A DNA stretch of 64,000 nucleotides from Bacillus sp. BHET2 (GCF_005938125.1 NZ_VCQN01000001.1:62001-126000), one strand, 5' to 3'. Counted from the stretch's first letter, positions 16,201 to 25,549 are shown. Translations and numbers: made by a program. The notes: generated by a model not told the origin, from the sequence alone.

Positions 16201-17561
16201 CTGACGTCACGTTAGAGCCATTCATTGGTTATCCAGGAGAGATTGGATACGATGATGGAACAGCAGAAAATGCCCGTGCATTCTATGATGCAGGTAATGG
16301 CTGGGCAGTGAAAATGTCTCTTGAAGAAGGAAATGATACCGCACTGGTGACCGGAGGACTCTTCCGATTCTGGGATACAGAATGGCCAGTACCAGGAGGA
16401 ACTGAATTCCAGGTAGCCGTGTATGATGCAACTGGACCAGACGGGGCACCTGGCAAGAAAATCGCAGGTCCGTTTGATGGAACCGCGTTACGCAATGGCG
16501 AATGGACGCACGTAGACCTGAGCCAACATGGCATCATGGTTGAAGGAGACTTCTACATGGTTTACATTCAATCTGCTCCAAATCCCAATACACCAGGACT
16601 GGGAACAGATGAAGATGGCGAATATGCAGCAAGAAGCTGGCAGTTCGTTGGTGGAGCTTGGTCGCCATCACCAGAAGATGAAGGAAACTATATGATTCGT
16701 GCAACTGTGAACTATGAGGTGACTTCACCGGTTATCACATCTCCTAAAGACGGTTCATTTACAAACAAGGAATCAGTAATAGTTGAAGGTACATCAGCAC
16801 CGACTACAACCGTTCATCTCTTTAATGGAGAAGAGGAAGTGGCAACAGCTGAAACAATGGAGGATGGGACATTCTCTGCAGATGTTTCCTTGCACGATGG
16901 GGAAAATGCATTGACAGCGAAAGCAGCGACGGAACAAGGTATGACTGGTCCTTCAGATACAGTAACGGTCACACTTGATCAAGCGAAGCCTGAAATTGCC
17001 ATCACATCACCAGAAGATGATATGAAAACAAATCGTGAAGCCGTCACAGTAAAAGGGACGGTTACCGATGAGAACCTTGCATGGGTGAAAGTTAACGGTG
17101 AGAAAGCTTCCGTTAGTGAAGGTGAATTCAGTCATCGAATCCTTCTAAATGAAGGAGAAAATGTAATCAGTGTAGTAGCGAAAGATAAGGCAGGAAACAA
17201 AAAGAAACAAAGTGTCACCGTTTTTGCGAAGTTCGGTGATATTGCGATTGATAATCTTCTCCCTGCAGAAGATAAAGAATTGAAAAAAGGCGAATCCGTC
17301 AAAATCGAATTCGACAGTGAGCCGGGCTTGGATGCGACATTCGTCATTCAAATGCCACTTACAAATGCGCGATCTCAAGTAACGAATGCCAATGAACTAC
17401 CAATGATGGAAACCTCAGAAGGTCATTACGTTGGTTACTATACGGCCACATCAAACGTAAAGGCACCAGGAGCTGTCATTGAAGTCAAAATTTCAGATGA
17501 TTATGGAAATGTCACGACCAAGCGTGCAGAAGGTAAATTGTATATCAATACAAAAAAATAA
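13209..17561 (+). CDS. bpr: Bacillopeptidase F, secreted subtilisin-type protease
   Basis: A 1450-residue secreted serine protease. A basic start and hydrophobic core form a signal peptide (about 1-31, ending AGAA). An inhibitor-I9-like propeptide follows to about 190, then the S8 catalytic domain with Asp237 (ASIDTGVQWDHP), His284 (GHGTHTVGT) and Ser462 (GTSMAGPHV). Beyond about 540 there are Ig-like and MAM/immune-inhibitor-A-like segments, carboxypeptidase-regulatory-like repeats (about 930-1015) and bacterial Ig-like modules to the end. No LPXTG or other sorting signal is seen. GGGAGG precedes ATG 13209. In B. subtilis bpr is next to ftsZ; here it follows the bkd operon. Release from the cell and degradation of extracellular protein is the expected role. 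Confidence 0.93.
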   Translation: MKVRKGKIKWLSILLSLVMFVPLMFPFNAGAANTSQSALVKEKPSTSAKDSAKVSPQSKITSALQDQFKKEKHVTYLVKFKDQLDPEAVAKKATVKAEKQKLSANSKKLLTRNMVVSELRATALESQAQVKEYLTKEKKSGAVKEIKDFYVVNGMAVTSTKKVMEKISTFAEVDKILPNETRQIIQPAKAKASSGAVLDKEANNSPASIEWNIDRVGAPAVWEMGIDGAGTVIASIDTGVQWDHPALKEKYRGYDPQNPGSPDHEFNWFDATAGQSAPYDDQGHGTHTVGTMVGSDPDGGNQIGVAPGAKWIAVKAFTADGGTDVDLLEAGEWILAPKDAEGNPHPEMAPDVVNNSWGGGAGLDEWYRDMVSAWRAAEIFPEFSAGNTTLFNPGGPGSIANPANYPESFATGATDINDQLGSFSLQGPSPYEEIKPEIAAPGVNIRSSVPGGNYEGGWNGTSMAGPHVTAVAALLRQVDASLTVDEIEEILMTTAVPLTDGTFPDSPNNGYGHGLVNAFDAVSSVMSGIGKVKGQVAKEGDDSEAPVITHEAPTEAFKEMNLPLQAEVSDNISVTNVTLHYQNQQGDWVSVDAAKTSGDYKSGTYEATIPGEDLTGDVVTYKWLALDFGGNEVESEPFTVNLLPGITVGFEQDFEAAATGWTSYGPGNSWEQGVPESGPGNATSGDNVYATNLGGTYDNSANMSLQMPPIDLPDGASFLQFKQWHELERNYDYGHVFVSTDGEEWTQMIRVNGDSEGWIDGEVDLSQYAGQRIYIAFNVTSDGSVVKQGWYLDDVKLSGESILPAKKMNLGLKSKDEKSTSVSKKPKVNPEDITVAKQVAKDGKNAESGPAPVLLPLQAEVNVLETGRSVYTNPADGSYEMTHAAGEFTLQASTYGFRSQTQNVTIEADQTSTANFILEEIPQGNITGTVTNEMSGEPVEGATVFLLEDAVVEPVETNANGEYELEAYEGDYTLKVVAPYYYSKEMSVTVEGGEVTTADVTLEPFIGYPGEIGYDDGTAENARAFYDAGNGWAVKMSLEEGNDTALVTGGLFRFWDTEWPVPGGTEFQVAVYDATGPDGAPGKKIAGPFDGTALRNGEWTHVDLSQHGIMVEGDFYMVYIQSAPNPNTPGLGTDEDGEYAARSWQFVGGAWSPSPEDEGNYMIRATVNYEVTSPVITSPKDGSFTNKESVIVEGTSAPTTTVHLFNGEEEVATAETMEDGTFSADVSLHDGENALTAKAATEQGMTGPSDTVTVTLDQAKPEIAITSPEDDMKTNREAVTVKGTVTDENLAWVKVNGEKASVSEGEFSHRILLNEGENVISVVAKDKAGNKKKQSVTVFAKFGDIAIDNLLPAEDKELKKGESVKIEFDSEPGLDATFVIQMPLTNARSQVTNANELPMMETSEGHYVGYYTATSNVKAPGAVIEVKISDDYGNVTTKRAEGKLYINTKK

Positions 17562-17570
17562 GTGATAATG

Positions 17571-17607
17571 GAAGAAGAGTTGGTACCTTCAACTCTTCTT
17601 CTTTTTT
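17571..17607 (+). terminator. bpr terminator
   Basis: GAAGAAGAGTTG (17571-17582) pairs with CAACTCTTCTTC (17590-17601), followed by six T. Confidence 0.95.
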
Positions 17608-17650
17608 GTATTCATTGTCCTGAGAGATTGAAGAAATCTGATTTTTTTTA

Positions 17651-17673
17651 TATACTAAAATAGTATTAGTATA
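17651..17673. promoter_or_regulatory. Inverted repeat upstream of mutA (possible operator)
   Basis: TATACTAA (17651-17658), spacer AATAGTA, TTAGTATA (17666-17673). It lies about 100 bases ahead of mutA in AT-rich sequence and overlaps possible -10 sequences. The cognate regulator, if any, is unknown. Confidence 0.4.
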
Positions 17674-17732
17674 AACATTTCGAATTTTCAATGAGCACTC
17701 CTACTAATTTAGTTGAATTTTTTAAGTAATTA

Positions 17733-17746
17733 TGTAAACGATTACA
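17733..17746 (+). promoter_or_regulatory. Candidate CcpA (cre) site before mutA
   Basis: TGTAAACGATTACA satisfies every fixed position of the cre pattern TGNAANCGNWNNCA and is nearly palindromic. It ends 26 bases before the mutA ATG, so binding would block initiation or early elongation. Confidence 0.6.
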
Positions 17747-17772
17747 AAATTGTGATTTGGAAGAGGGGTATT

Positions 17773-19563
17773 ATGAAGCTTAGTGATATGAAAGATCAAT
17801 CATTCAGTCGTCGCACACTTACAGATTGGCAGGCAGCTGCTGAAATAGCGTTAAAGGGAAAGGGGATACATTCTTTACATACGAACACTTATGAAAATAT
17901 TGAGCTTAAGCCGTTATATACAGAGGAAGATGTTCCAAAGCGAGATAGAGTGAGGGACTATATTCCAAATGTTGAAGGGAAAGTGGAGCTTTCTCCGAAA
18001 TGGTTTATCGCTCAACCAATCAAAAGGGAATCATGGGGAGAACTTACATCAGCATTGAAGGATGTACTATCGCGGGGGCAGAACTGTCTTTCGTTTTCCA
18101 TTGGAGAATTAAATGGTGCAAAACATGTCTATGAATTTATGAAAGAAATGCGAGAATTCGATACCCCCATTTTTTCGATTGATAAGAAGACATCATTATC
18201 GATCCATCGAATGGAGACGTTCACTGAATTGAAGGGAATGAAAGGGATTGTTGGATTCGATCCCCTCTCAGAAGGAGAATGGTCGGATAAAGATAGATTA
18301 GATGAATGGTTGATGGTTGCAGAAGAAGGAGACATTCATCTTCCTGATGTTAAGACGTTGATCGTCAATTCAGTTCCTTACCATAATAAAGGAGCCAGTG
18401 CGACTCAGGAGCTGGCCTATGCACTAAGTGAGGGTGTCACATACATTGATGCCCTTAAGGAAAAGGGATGGGCTTTGGAGAAAGCGGCTGAAAAAATGCA
18501 CTTCCATTTTTCAGTAGGTAGTCATTTCTTTATGGAAATTGCGAAAATCAGGGCATTTAAGAAATTGTGGCAGGAGGTATTATCTTCTTATGGATTGGCA
18601 GAGGAGAGGATTTCAGGCTCCATAAGCACGAGTGCAGAAACGTCTCAATTTAATAAATCAACCCTTGATTCCTATGTCAATATGCTCCGCGGAGGTGGAG
18701 AAGCTTTTTCTGCGATCCTCGCAGGGGTCGATTATTTGGTCGTTACTCCGTTCAATGAAGTGAGTGGTGAAGTGAATCCATTCTCTGAAAGGATCGCCCG
18801 CAATACTCAACTCATTCTCGGTGAAGAAGCCCACCTGGATAAAGTCATAGACCCGGGTGGCGGTTCTTATTATGTAGAATGGCTATCAGAAGAAGTCGGG
18901 AAGCTTGCCTGGAAGGAATTTCAACAAATAGATGAGAGAGGCGGGATCCTGGTTTCCCAGGCAAATGGTTCTATACAAGAAAAAATAAATAAAGTGAAAG
19001 AAGCCCGCATTCATGATTTAGCCACACGAAAGAACTCGATGATCGGGACAAATATTTATGCAAACCTGGAAGAATCACTTCCAGTTACATCGTCAATTAC
19101 GGGCGAGAGGCTGTCACTTCCTTTTGAAAGCTTAAGGAGTCGGGCACAGAAGCTTGCAAGTAAACCGGTAGCTGGTCTGATAGGGTTAGGAGAGTTGAAA
19201 ACCCACAAGCCCCGTGCTGACTTTGTAAAAGGGTTTTTAGCCACCGGAGGCATTCAGGCTCACCAGAGTAAGGAGTGCTGGTCAAAGGAAGATCTTCTTC
19301 ATTTCGTGGAAGAAACCCGTTATTCGTACTATGTGGTATGTGGGAAAGACGAAGAGTACAATGACCAACTTTCAATGATCGTAGAATCCATCCATGGAAT
19401 AGATTCTGCTATTGTGATTGACATAGCAGGGAAAATTCCTGAGGAGAGTAAAGATGAATGGGATCGTATGGGATTGAACGGGTCCATCTTTAATAAACAG
19501 AATATGCTTGAAAAATTGGATCAACTATTAACCATTTGGGAGGAGGGGAAAGACATTGACTAA
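17773..19563 (+). CDS. mutA: Methylmalonyl-CoA mutase small subunit
   Basis: A 596-residue beta subunit of the B12-dependent mutase that interconverts methylmalonyl-CoA and succinyl-CoA with MutB. It shows the same barrel-domain landmarks as MutB ([21 protein letters not shown] near 250, [17 protein letters not shown] near 340, [18 protein letters not shown]), but its C-terminal flavodoxin-like part lacks the cobalamin-binding DxHxxG, as expected for the non-catalytic subunit. ATG 17773 follows GAAGAGGGG; a longer in-frame extension to 17713 has no ribosome site and would overlap the cre-like site, so it is rejected. The end overlaps mutB by 8 bases. Confidence 0.93.
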   Translation: MKLSDMKDQSFSRRTLTDWQAAAEIALKGKGIHSLHTNTYENIELKPLYTEEDVPKRDRVRDYIPNVEGKVELSPKWFIAQPIKRESWGELTSALKDVLSRGQNCLSFSIGELNGAKHVYEFMKEMREFDTPIFSIDKKTSLSIHRMETFTELKGMKGIVGFDPLSEGEWSDKDRLDEWLMVAEEGDIHLPDVKTLIVNSVPYHNKGASATQELAYALSEGVTYIDALKEKGWALEKAAEKMHFHFSVGSHFFMEIAKIRAFKKLWQEVLSSYGLAEERISGSISTSAETSQFNKSTLDSYVNMLRGGGEAFSAILAGVDYLVVTPFNEVSGEVNPFSERIARNTQLILGEEAHLDKVIDPGGGSYYVEWLSEEVGKLAWKEFQQIDERGGILVSQANGSIQEKINKVKEARIHDLATRKNSMIGTNIYANLEESLPVTSSITGERLSLPFESLRSRAQKLASKPVAGLIGLGELKTHKPRADFVKGFLATGGIQAHQSKECWSKEDLLHFVEETRYSYYVVCGKDEEYNDQLSMIVESIHGIDSAIVIDIAGKIPEESKDEWDRMGLNGSIFNKQNMLEKLDQLLTIWEEGKDID

Positions 19564-21712
19564 GCCTGATTGGCAACAAATCAACCCGTATTCAAATGAG
19601 GGAACAACGAGAAAGGTTTTCTTGTCGGACAATACGTATGAGACGAATGAAAAAATTTCTATAAAACCTCTTTATTCTGAGGAAGATACTAAGAATATTT
19701 CTGATGGAGTAGATCTTCCTGGCTTGGCTCCGTATACAAGGGGGCCGTATCCAACCATGTATGTGAACCGGCCTTGGACGGTAAGGCAATATGCAGGTTT
19801 TTCGACTGCTGAAGAAAGCAATGCCTTCTATAGAAGAAATCTAAGTATGGGGCAGAAGGGGCTATCTGTCGCGTTTGATTTAGCTACTCATCGAGGCTAT
19901 GATTCGGATCATCCCCGTGTCGTGGGAGATGTAGGGAAAGCAGGGGTGGCCATTGACTCCATTTTGGATATGAAAATTCTGTTTGACGGGATTCCTCTCG
20001 ATCAAATGTCTGTTTCCATGACTATGAATGGAGCGGTGTTACCGATTCTGGCGTTTTTCATCGTTACGGCAGAAGAACAAGGGGCATCACAAGAGAAACT
20101 TGCCGGTACGATTCAAAATGATATTTTAAAAGAGTACATGGTACGTAATACGTATATCTATCCTCCGGAAACGTCGATGAAAATCATTGCGGATATATTT
20201 GAATATACGTCTAAGCATATGCCGAAGTTCAATAGCATCAGTATTTCAGGGTATCATATGCAAGAGGCTGGTGCACCTGCAGATATAGAGCTTGCTTATA
20301 CGCTGGCGGATGGTCTTGAATACGTGCGGACTGGACTAAAGGCTGGAATTGATATCGATTCCTTTGCTCCAAGACTCTCATTCTTCTGGGCGATTGGAAT
20401 GAATTATTTTATGGAAGTGGCGAAAATGAGGGCGGCGCGAAGAATCTGGGCAAAAATGATGAAGACATTCAACCCTCAGAATCCAAAATCGATGGCTCTC
20501 CGTACTCACTCCCAGACGTCTGGCTGGAGCTTAACAGAGCAGGATCCTTATAATAATGTCATTCGCACATTACTTGAGGCACATGCAGCAGCGATGGGAC
20601 ATACGCAATCGCTCCATACGAATGCACTGGACGAAGCGATTGCCCTTCCGACAGATTTTTCTGCCCGCATCGCACGTAATACTCAGCTATATCTACAAGA
20701 GGAAACGGGCATTACGAAAGTGATCGATCCATGGGCAGGTTCCCATTATGTTGAAACCTTAACAGAACAGCTAATGGAAAAGGCTTGGGAGCATATAGAA
20801 GAAATTGAAGAGCTTGGTGGTATGACAAAGGCCATCGAAACCGGTTTACCGAAGATGCGTATCGAGGAAGCGGCTGCCAGAAGACAAGCGATGATCGATT
20901 CAGGTGATGAGTCTATTATAGGAGTCAACAAGTATCGCCTTGATAAGGAAGATCCAATTGATACACTGGACATTGATAATACGGTTGTCAGACAAAAACA
21001 GATTGAACGAATACAAAAGCTGAAAGAAGAGCGAAATGAAGAGAAAGTCATCAAAACCCTCGATGCATTGACTCATGCAGTTGAAACGGGAGCAGGGAAT
21101 CTTCTTGAAAAAGCCGTTGATGCAGCAAGGGCAAGGGCTACATTAGGAGAAATATCCGATGCGATTGAAAATGTATCGGGAAGACATAAAGCAACGATAC
21201 GGAGTATAAGTGGGGTGTACAGCTCGAATTTTTCAAATGAACAAGAAATTAATATCGTGAAAGAGATGACAGAGGAGTTCTTGGATAACGAAGGAAGACG
21301 GCCGCGTATTCTCATTGCTAAGATGGGACAGGACGGTCACGATAGAGGTGCGAAAGTGATCAGTACTGCGTTTGCCGACCTAGGGTTCGATGTGGATATT
21401 GGACCGTTATTCCAAACGCCTGAGGAAACTGCTCTACAAGCGGTTGAAAATGACGTACACGTAATCGGGGTAAGCTCTTTAGCCGCTGGTCATAAAACCC
21501 TCCTTCCTCAATTAGTAGCGGAGCTTAAGAAACTCGGCAGAGAAGACATCCTTGTGGTCATCGGTGGAGTGATTCCAGCCAAGGACTATGACTTCCTTCT
21601 AAGCAATGGGGCATCTGCCGTCTTTGGACCTGGAACGATCATTCCTGTCGCTGCCCAAAAAGTCATTAAAGAGATTTATGAAGTGCTGGGCTATGAGGAA
21701 GTGGCTGAATAA
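19556..21712 (+). CDS. mutB: Methylmalonyl-CoA mutase large (catalytic) subunit
   Basis: A 718-residue alpha subunit. The N-terminal barrel binds CoA ([20 protein letters not shown], about 62-81). The C-terminal domain carries the adenosylcobalamin motif [11 protein letters not shown] with Asp593, the cobalt ligand His595 and Gly598, then GVSSLAAGH and GGVIPAKD. The start is TTG 19556 behind GGAGGAGGGG, overlapping the mutA end, which suggests translational coupling. It converts (R)-methylmalonyl-CoA to succinyl-CoA, letting Ile, Val and odd-chain carbon reach the citric acid cycle. Confidence 0.96.
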   Translation: MTKPDWQQINPYSNEGTTRKVFLSDNTYETNEKISIKPLYSEEDTKNISDGVDLPGLAPYTRGPYPTMYVNRPWTVRQYAGFSTAEESNAFYRRNLSMGQKGLSVAFDLATHRGYDSDHPRVVGDVGKAGVAIDSILDMKILFDGIPLDQMSVSMTMNGAVLPILAFFIVTAEEQGASQEKLAGTIQNDILKEYMVRNTYIYPPETSMKIIADIFEYTSKHMPKFNSISISGYHMQEAGAPADIELAYTLADGLEYVRTGLKAGIDIDSFAPRLSFFWAIGMNYFMEVAKMRAARRIWAKMMKTFNPQNPKSMALRTHSQTSGWSLTEQDPYNNVIRTLLEAHAAAMGHTQSLHTNALDEAIALPTDFSARIARNTQLYLQEETGITKVIDPWAGSHYVETLTEQLMEKAWEHIEEIEELGGMTKAIETGLPKMRIEEAAARRQAMIDSGDESIIGVNKYRLDKEDPIDTLDIDNTVVRQKQIERIQKLKEERNEEKVIKTLDALTHAVETGAGNLLEKAVDAARARATLGEISDAIENVSGRHKATIRSISGVYSSNFSNEQEINIVKEMTEEFLDNEGRRPRILIAKMGQDGHDRGAKVISTAFADLGFDVDIGPLFQTPEETALQAVENDVHVIGVSSLAAGHKTLLPQLVAELKKLGREDILVVIGGVIPAKDYDFLLSNGASAVFGPGTIIPVAAQKVIKEIYEVLGYEEVAE

Positions 21713-22761
21713 TGACAGAGTATCAGTCGGGTCGAAAGAAACGGTTTGTGAAAAAGAGACAGGATCCTGTATCCATAACCGAATTAAAGGAAGGGATCCT
21801 AAACGGCAATCGCAGCTATTTGGCAAAAGCCATTACGTTGATTGAAAGTAATGCGGAGGAACATTATGCATTGGGGCAAGAGCTGCTTCAGGAGTTGTTG
21901 CCCTTTACAGGTAAAAGCTTTCGGATCGGTATTACAGGTGTGCCTGGTGCAGGGAAAAGTACATTTATCGAACAGTTCGGTGAAATGTTATGCGAGCAAG
22001 GTCTACGCGTTGCTGTTCTTGCAATTGATCCAAGCTCCTCCATATCAGGAGGGAGCATATTAGGGGATAAAACAAGAATGGAGCAGCTATCGAAAAACCC
22101 CTGCGCCTTTGTCAGACCCTCCCCTACTGCAGGTACATTGGGAGGGGTTCATCGCAAGACAAATGAGACCCTTCTTTTATGTGAGGCAGCTGGGTATGAC
22201 CTTGTCATTATAGAGACAGTAGGAGTCGGACAAAGTGAAGTCATGGTAAGGCAGATGGTGGATTTCTTCCTATTACTTGTCATTACTGGGGCCGGTGATG
22301 AGTTACAAGGAATGAAAAAAGGGATCATGGAGCTTGCGGATGCATTGCTAGTAAATAAAGCCGATGGAGAAAATAAGCCTCTCGCTGAGAAAACAAAAAG
22401 AGAGCTTAATCAAATCCTTCATTTCCTTATTCCTGCTACGAAAGGTTGGAGCTCAAAGGCATATACCTGTTCAGCATTGAAAAATGAAGGATTGCGGGAA
22501 CTGTGGAATGTGATCCAGCAGTTTGAAGAGCAAACAAAAGAACAGGGTGTCTTTGAGGGAAGAAGACTTCTTCAAAAACAGGAATGGTTCCATACCATGC
22601 TGAAAGAAAGGATCCTGTCAGATTTCTTCTTTCATCAGAGCATCAAGTCCTCCCTCCCGCGAATGGAAGATCGGGTGAAAGAGGGAGGCTTTACGACTTC
22701 CCAAGCAGTGGAAGAATTGCTGAAACGATATAAAGAAGCAATCCTTGATGGGAATAGTTAA
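21712..22761 (+). CDS. meaB: MeaB-type GTPase chaperone of methylmalonyl-CoA mutase
   Basis: A 349-residue G3E-family GTPase (ArgK/MeaB). P-loop GVPGAGKST begins at residue 76; IETVGVGQSEV (switch region) and NKADGENK (guanine specificity) follow. These proteins guard cofactor loading and protect the mutase from inactivation. Its ATG shares one base with the mutB stop (TAATG), so the three genes are translationally coupled. The older ArgK label (arginine transport kinase) is not supported by this context. Confidence 0.93.
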   Translation: MTEYQSGRKKRFVKKRQDPVSITELKEGILNGNRSYLAKAITLIESNAEEHYALGQELLQELLPFTGKSFRIGITGVPGAGKSTFIEQFGEMLCEQGLRVAVLAIDPSSSISGGSILGDKTRMEQLSKNPCAFVRPSPTAGTLGGVHRKTNETLLLCEAAGYDLVIIETVGVGQSEVMVRQMVDFFLLLVITGAGDELQGMKKGIMELADALLVNKADGENKPLAEKTKRELNQILHFLIPATKGWSSKAYTCSALKNEGLRELWNVIQQFEEQTKEQGVFEGRRLLQKQEWFHTMLKERILSDFFFHQSIKSSLPRMEDRVKEGGFTTSQAVEELLKRYKEAILDGNS

Positions 22762-22768
22762 TTTTAAT

Positions 22769-22797
22769 TGAAAGATATGGTTTGAAATTGTTATGAT
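22769..22797 (+). promoter_or_regulatory. SigA-type promoter of brxB
   Basis: TTGAAA (22769-22774), 17 bases, TATGAT (22792-22797), about 60 bases ahead of the brxB start. Confidence 0.6.
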
Positions 22798-22864
22798 AAG
22801 GGTACATCAAATTCCCTCGTTTTGTGGAGAATGATTAAGTCAGCGATTAAAGGAGAGTTTAAGC

Positions 22865-23302
22865 ATGGATATAGATTTCAATTTATTAATGAATGACGTA
22901 GTACGTCAAGCTCGTCAAGAAATTGAGACAGCAGGATTTACTCAATTAACGACTGAAGAAGAAGTGGATCAGGCATTTACTAAAGAAGGTACTACATTGG
23001 TAATGATCAACTCCGTTTGTGGATGTGCAGGAGGAATTGCTCGACCAGCGGCCGCTCATTCCATTCATTATGATAAGCGACCGGATCAATTAGTAACGGT
23101 TTTCGCCGGTCAAGATAAAGAAGCGACAGCGAAAGCACGCAGCTACTTTACTGGCTACCCGCCATCTTCACCATCATTTGCATTGTTAAAAGACGGAAAG
23201 CTATTAACAATGGTAGAAAGACACGAAATTGAAGGTCATGACCCAATGTCAGTCGTAAACAAAATCCAATCTTACTTCGATCAGTATTGCGAAGAAGTTT
23301 AA
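22865..23302 (+). CDS. brxB: Bacilliredoxin BrxB
   Basis: A 145-residue member of the DUF1094/BrxA-BrxB family. The active-site motif is Cys52-Gly-Cys54 ([15 protein letters not shown]). The protein removes bacillithiol from S-bacillithiolated proteins after oxidative stress, in the cytosol. AAAGGAGAG precedes ATG 22865. In B. subtilis the same gene (yqiW) lies next to artPQR and yqjA, as here. It has its own promoter and terminator. Confidence 0.95.
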   Translation: MDIDFNLLMNDVVRQARQEIETAGFTQLTTEEEVDQAFTKEGTTLVMINSVCGCAGGIARPAAAHSIHYDKRPDQLVTVFAGQDKEATAKARSYFTGYPPSSPSFALLKDGKLLTMVERHEIEGHDPMSVVNKIQSYFDQYCEEV

Positions 23303-23317
23303 GTAAGGTGAAAATAG

Positions 23318-23364
23318 CCCGTCAGGTTACTCACAGATTAAGTGAGAACTTGACGGGTTTTTTT
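23318..23364 (+). terminator. brxB terminator
   Basis: CCCGTCAGGTTACTCAC (23318-23334) pairs with GTGAGAACTTGACGGG (23342-23357) with small internal mismatches, followed by seven T. Confidence 0.94.
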
Positions 23365-23529
23365 ATTGGTTTGCGTTTACTGATTTATTCATTCAGTTTT
23401 TTTTATCATCCTCTTAACTTGCTTCGTTCATTTCTTGACGATAAAAGTGACCGTTTTTCAATATTTTTCTTTTTTAGTTTGTGATCCTCGAATTTATTTT
23501 TTGGATGAGAGGTAGTATAAAAAAATGGA

Positions 23530-23660
23530 CCGTTCCTTTCCGCTACAGGCACTTGCTTTCCGGCGGGGAGGAAATCTGGCCTCCTCGACGTTCCGTCTGC
23601 GGGGTCTCGACCTTTCCTCTATTTCCCGCAGGAGTCAAGTGCCTTCCGCTACAATCCACT
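23530..23660. repeat. GC-rich imperfect palindromic intergenic element
   Basis: About 130 bases unlike the AT-rich surroundings. Outer inverted arms are AGGCACTTG (23547-23555) and CAAGTGCCT (23636-23644); inner arms are CTGCGGG near 23598 and CCCGCAG near 23624. TTCCGCTACA also occurs as a direct repeat near both ends. I recognise the general sequence as a repeat common between genes in Bacillus. Reading frames across it are treated as non-coding. The remaining sequence from 23365 to 24042 is AT-rich with no credible gene; it holds the artP control region. Confidence 0.75.
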
Positions 23661-23907
23661 ATGTGTTTCTATATTCTGCCTGTCTAATGACGGATAGACA
23701 AACACAAAGAATCTAAAAAGAGCACCAAATGAACCTCATTATAATTGCCTATATCCTTACCTTCATTTTCCTCTTCAAAACGGACAGAGTCATATACATT
23801 CAGAACCAATATACAGTTTGTAGATTTGCATATATTTTGAATAAAAACAGGCGGGTTTCATCTCTTTATTCTTGAATGAACATAGAAATCCCCAAAATAC
23901 AGGTGAA

Positions 23908-23922
23908 TATTTTCAGAATATA
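23908..23922 (+). promoter_or_regulatory. Weak CodY-like site upstream of artP
   Basis: TATTTTCAGAATATA matches the CodY consensus AATTTTCWGAAAATT in 12 of 15 positions. In AT-rich DNA such matches occur often, so this is suggestive only. Confidence 0.25.
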
Positions 23923-23949
23923 TAAACATTTATCGATAATTATAAAAAC

Positions 23950-23979
23950 TATTGAATAAAAATTAATCTCTGCTACAAT
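23950..23979 (+). promoter_or_regulatory. artP promoter with overlapping ARG-box-like sequence
   Basis: TTGAAT (23952-23957), 16 bases, TACAAT (23974-23979) form a SigA-type promoter. The -35 overlaps TTGAATAAAAATTAATC, close to the AhrC/ArgR box (CATGAATAAAAATTCAAG). A second partial copy, TTGAATAAAAAC, lies near 23836. Arginine control of this transporter would fit, but it is inferred. Confidence 0.45.
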
Positions 23980-24042
23980 ACGAATATAGTAATTAATATA
24001 CATTATATATTATATTTATACATAAATAAGGGAGGAACTAAC

Positions 24043-24813
24043 ATGAAAAAGCTATTATCTATCGTATTATTATTGATTGTTTCTACTACTCTAGCTGCAT
24101 GCGGCACTGGGGAAGAGAAGGCAGGAGAATCAAAGAAACTTATCATGGGGACGTCAGCTGACTATAAACCATTTGAATATGTTGATACAGCCAACAGTGA
24201 TGAAATCATCGGATATGATATTGAACTTGCCAATATGCTTGCTGATGAAATGGGATATGAAATCGAAATCAAGGATATGGAATTCAGCGGATTAATTTCT
24301 GCCCTGAAAACCGGTCAAATAGATTTCGTGCTTTCTGCCATGACACCAACGCCGGAACGTCAAAAGAACGTTGACTTTAGTGAGATATACTACACAGCTA
24401 AAGATATGATCATCTCCACAAAAAAAAGCGGAATTCAAAGCGAGAAAGATCTTGACGGGAAAACAGTAGGCGTTCAATTAGGGTCCATTCAACAGGATGC
24501 GGCTCAAGAACTTTCAAAATCGATTCAGCTGAAAGTAGACACACGTGACCGTATTCCTGAGCTAATACAAGATCTGCAAAATGGACGTTTTGACGCCATC
24601 ATCATTGAAAATACAGTGGCAAACGGCTATCTGGATAAAAATGAAGAACTTCAAGGAAACACAATGAATGTGGACGAAGAGGAAGCTGGTTCCGCCGTTG
24701 CTCTTCCGAAGGACAGTGAGCTTACAAGTGAGTTCAATCATGCACTGAAGAAGCTTAAAGACGATGGAAAGTTAGACGAACTGGCTGAAAAATGGTTTGA
24801 CGGAGAACAGTAA
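24043..24813 (+). CDS. artP: Amino-acid ABC transporter, substrate-binding lipoprotein
   Basis: A 256-residue solute-binding protein of the polar amino acid type. The lipobox is LAAC with Cys20 as lipid-anchored residue, followed by a charged linker and the binding domain: GTSADYKPFEYVD, IGYDIELANMLADEMG and MTPTPERQKNVDFSEIYY are classic. It presents the ligand to ArtQ/ArtR at the outer membrane face. The order matches B. subtilis yqiX-yqiY-yqiZ, proposed for arginine. A hairpin after the stop likely makes this subunit more abundant than the permease. Confidence 0.9.
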   Translation: MKKLLSIVLLLIVSTTLAACGTGEEKAGESKKLIMGTSADYKPFEYVDTANSDEIIGYDIELANMLADEMGYEIEIKDMEFSGLISALKTGQIDFVLSAMTPTPERQKNVDFSEIYYTAKDMIISTKKSGIQSEKDLDGKTVGVQLGSIQQDAAQELSKSIQLKVDTRDRIPELIQDLQNGRFDAIIIENTVANGYLDKNEELQGNTMNVDEEEAGSAVALPKDSELTSEFNHALKKLKDDGKLDELAEKWFDGEQ

Positions 24814-24819
24814 ATTGAT

Positions 24820-24851
24820 GAAGGGCTAACCCCTCAAAAGGTTAGCCCTTC
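24820..24851 (+). terminator. Hairpin between artP and artQ
   Basis: GAAGGGCTAACC (24820-24831) pairs with GGTTAGCCCTTC (24840-24851). There is no T run, so it probably stabilises the artP message or allows partial readthrough rather than stopping transcription. Confidence 0.65.
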
Positions 24852-24889
24852 CTACTTCAAATCAAACCACTTACTTGGAGGAGATTGCA

Positions 24890-25549
24890 ATGCCATTAGA
24901 TTTTGAACAACTGATTCCTTCCATTCCTTTTATTCTGGAAGGGTTGAAAGTCACTCTTAAAATTGTCGGGTTAGCAGGGGTGCTTGGATTTGCATTCGGT
25001 ATTCTTCTCGCCCTTTGTAAAATTAGTTCCATCAAACCATTAACAATACTCGCCGATATTTATACATCCGTATTTAGAGGAACCCCTTTGGTTCTCCAGC
25101 TAATGATCATCTTTTACGGTTCCCCTCAGCTTTTAGGCACACAAGTTGAACCATATACTGCTGCGATTCTAGCTTTTTCCCTAAATTCAGCGGCCTATAT
25201 TTCTGAAATCATCCGTGCCGGAATCAATGCAGTGGATAAAGGTCAAAAAGAAGCTGCAATGGCTCTTGGTGTTCCGTACCGCTTAATGATGAAAGACGTA
25301 ATCTTGCCTCAGGCGATTAAAAATATTTTGCCTGCCTTAATGAATGAATTTATAACGCTAACAAAGGAATCCGCGATCGTCACCGTTATCGGAGCAGCCG
25401 ATGTAATGAGACGATCGTATATGGTTGGTAGTGATTTGTATTCCTTCTTTGAACCGCTTCTATTCGCAGGGATGATCTACTATGTGCTTGTCATGATTCT
25501 CACTTTATTAGGGAAAGTACTGGAAGGGAGACTACGTGGAAATGATTAA
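24890..25549 (+). CDS. artQ: Amino-acid ABC transporter permease
   Basis: A 219-residue membrane subunit with about five transmembrane segments and the HisM/GlnP-type loop [21 protein letters not shown] near residue 130 that contacts the ATPase. ATG 24890 follows GGAGGAG; the earlier in-frame TTG at 24875 overlaps that ribosome site and is rejected. The end overlaps artR by 14 bases. Confidence 0.92.
   Translation: MPLDFEQLIPSIPFILEGLKVTLKIVGLAGVLGFAFGILLALCKISSIKPLTILADIYTSVFRGTPLVLQLMIIFYGSPQLLGTQVEPYTAAILAFSLNSAAYISEIIRAGINAVDKGQKEAAMALGVPYRLMMKDVILPQAIKNILPALMNEFITLTKESAIVTVIGAADVMRRSYMVGSDLYSFFEPLLFAGMIYYVLVMILTLLGKVLEGRLRGND

Noticed and set aside
23481-23716. Reading frames of 60-70 residues across the GC-rich element
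   Set aside because: They arise from the palindromic repeat, start without ribosome sites and have no independent coding features.
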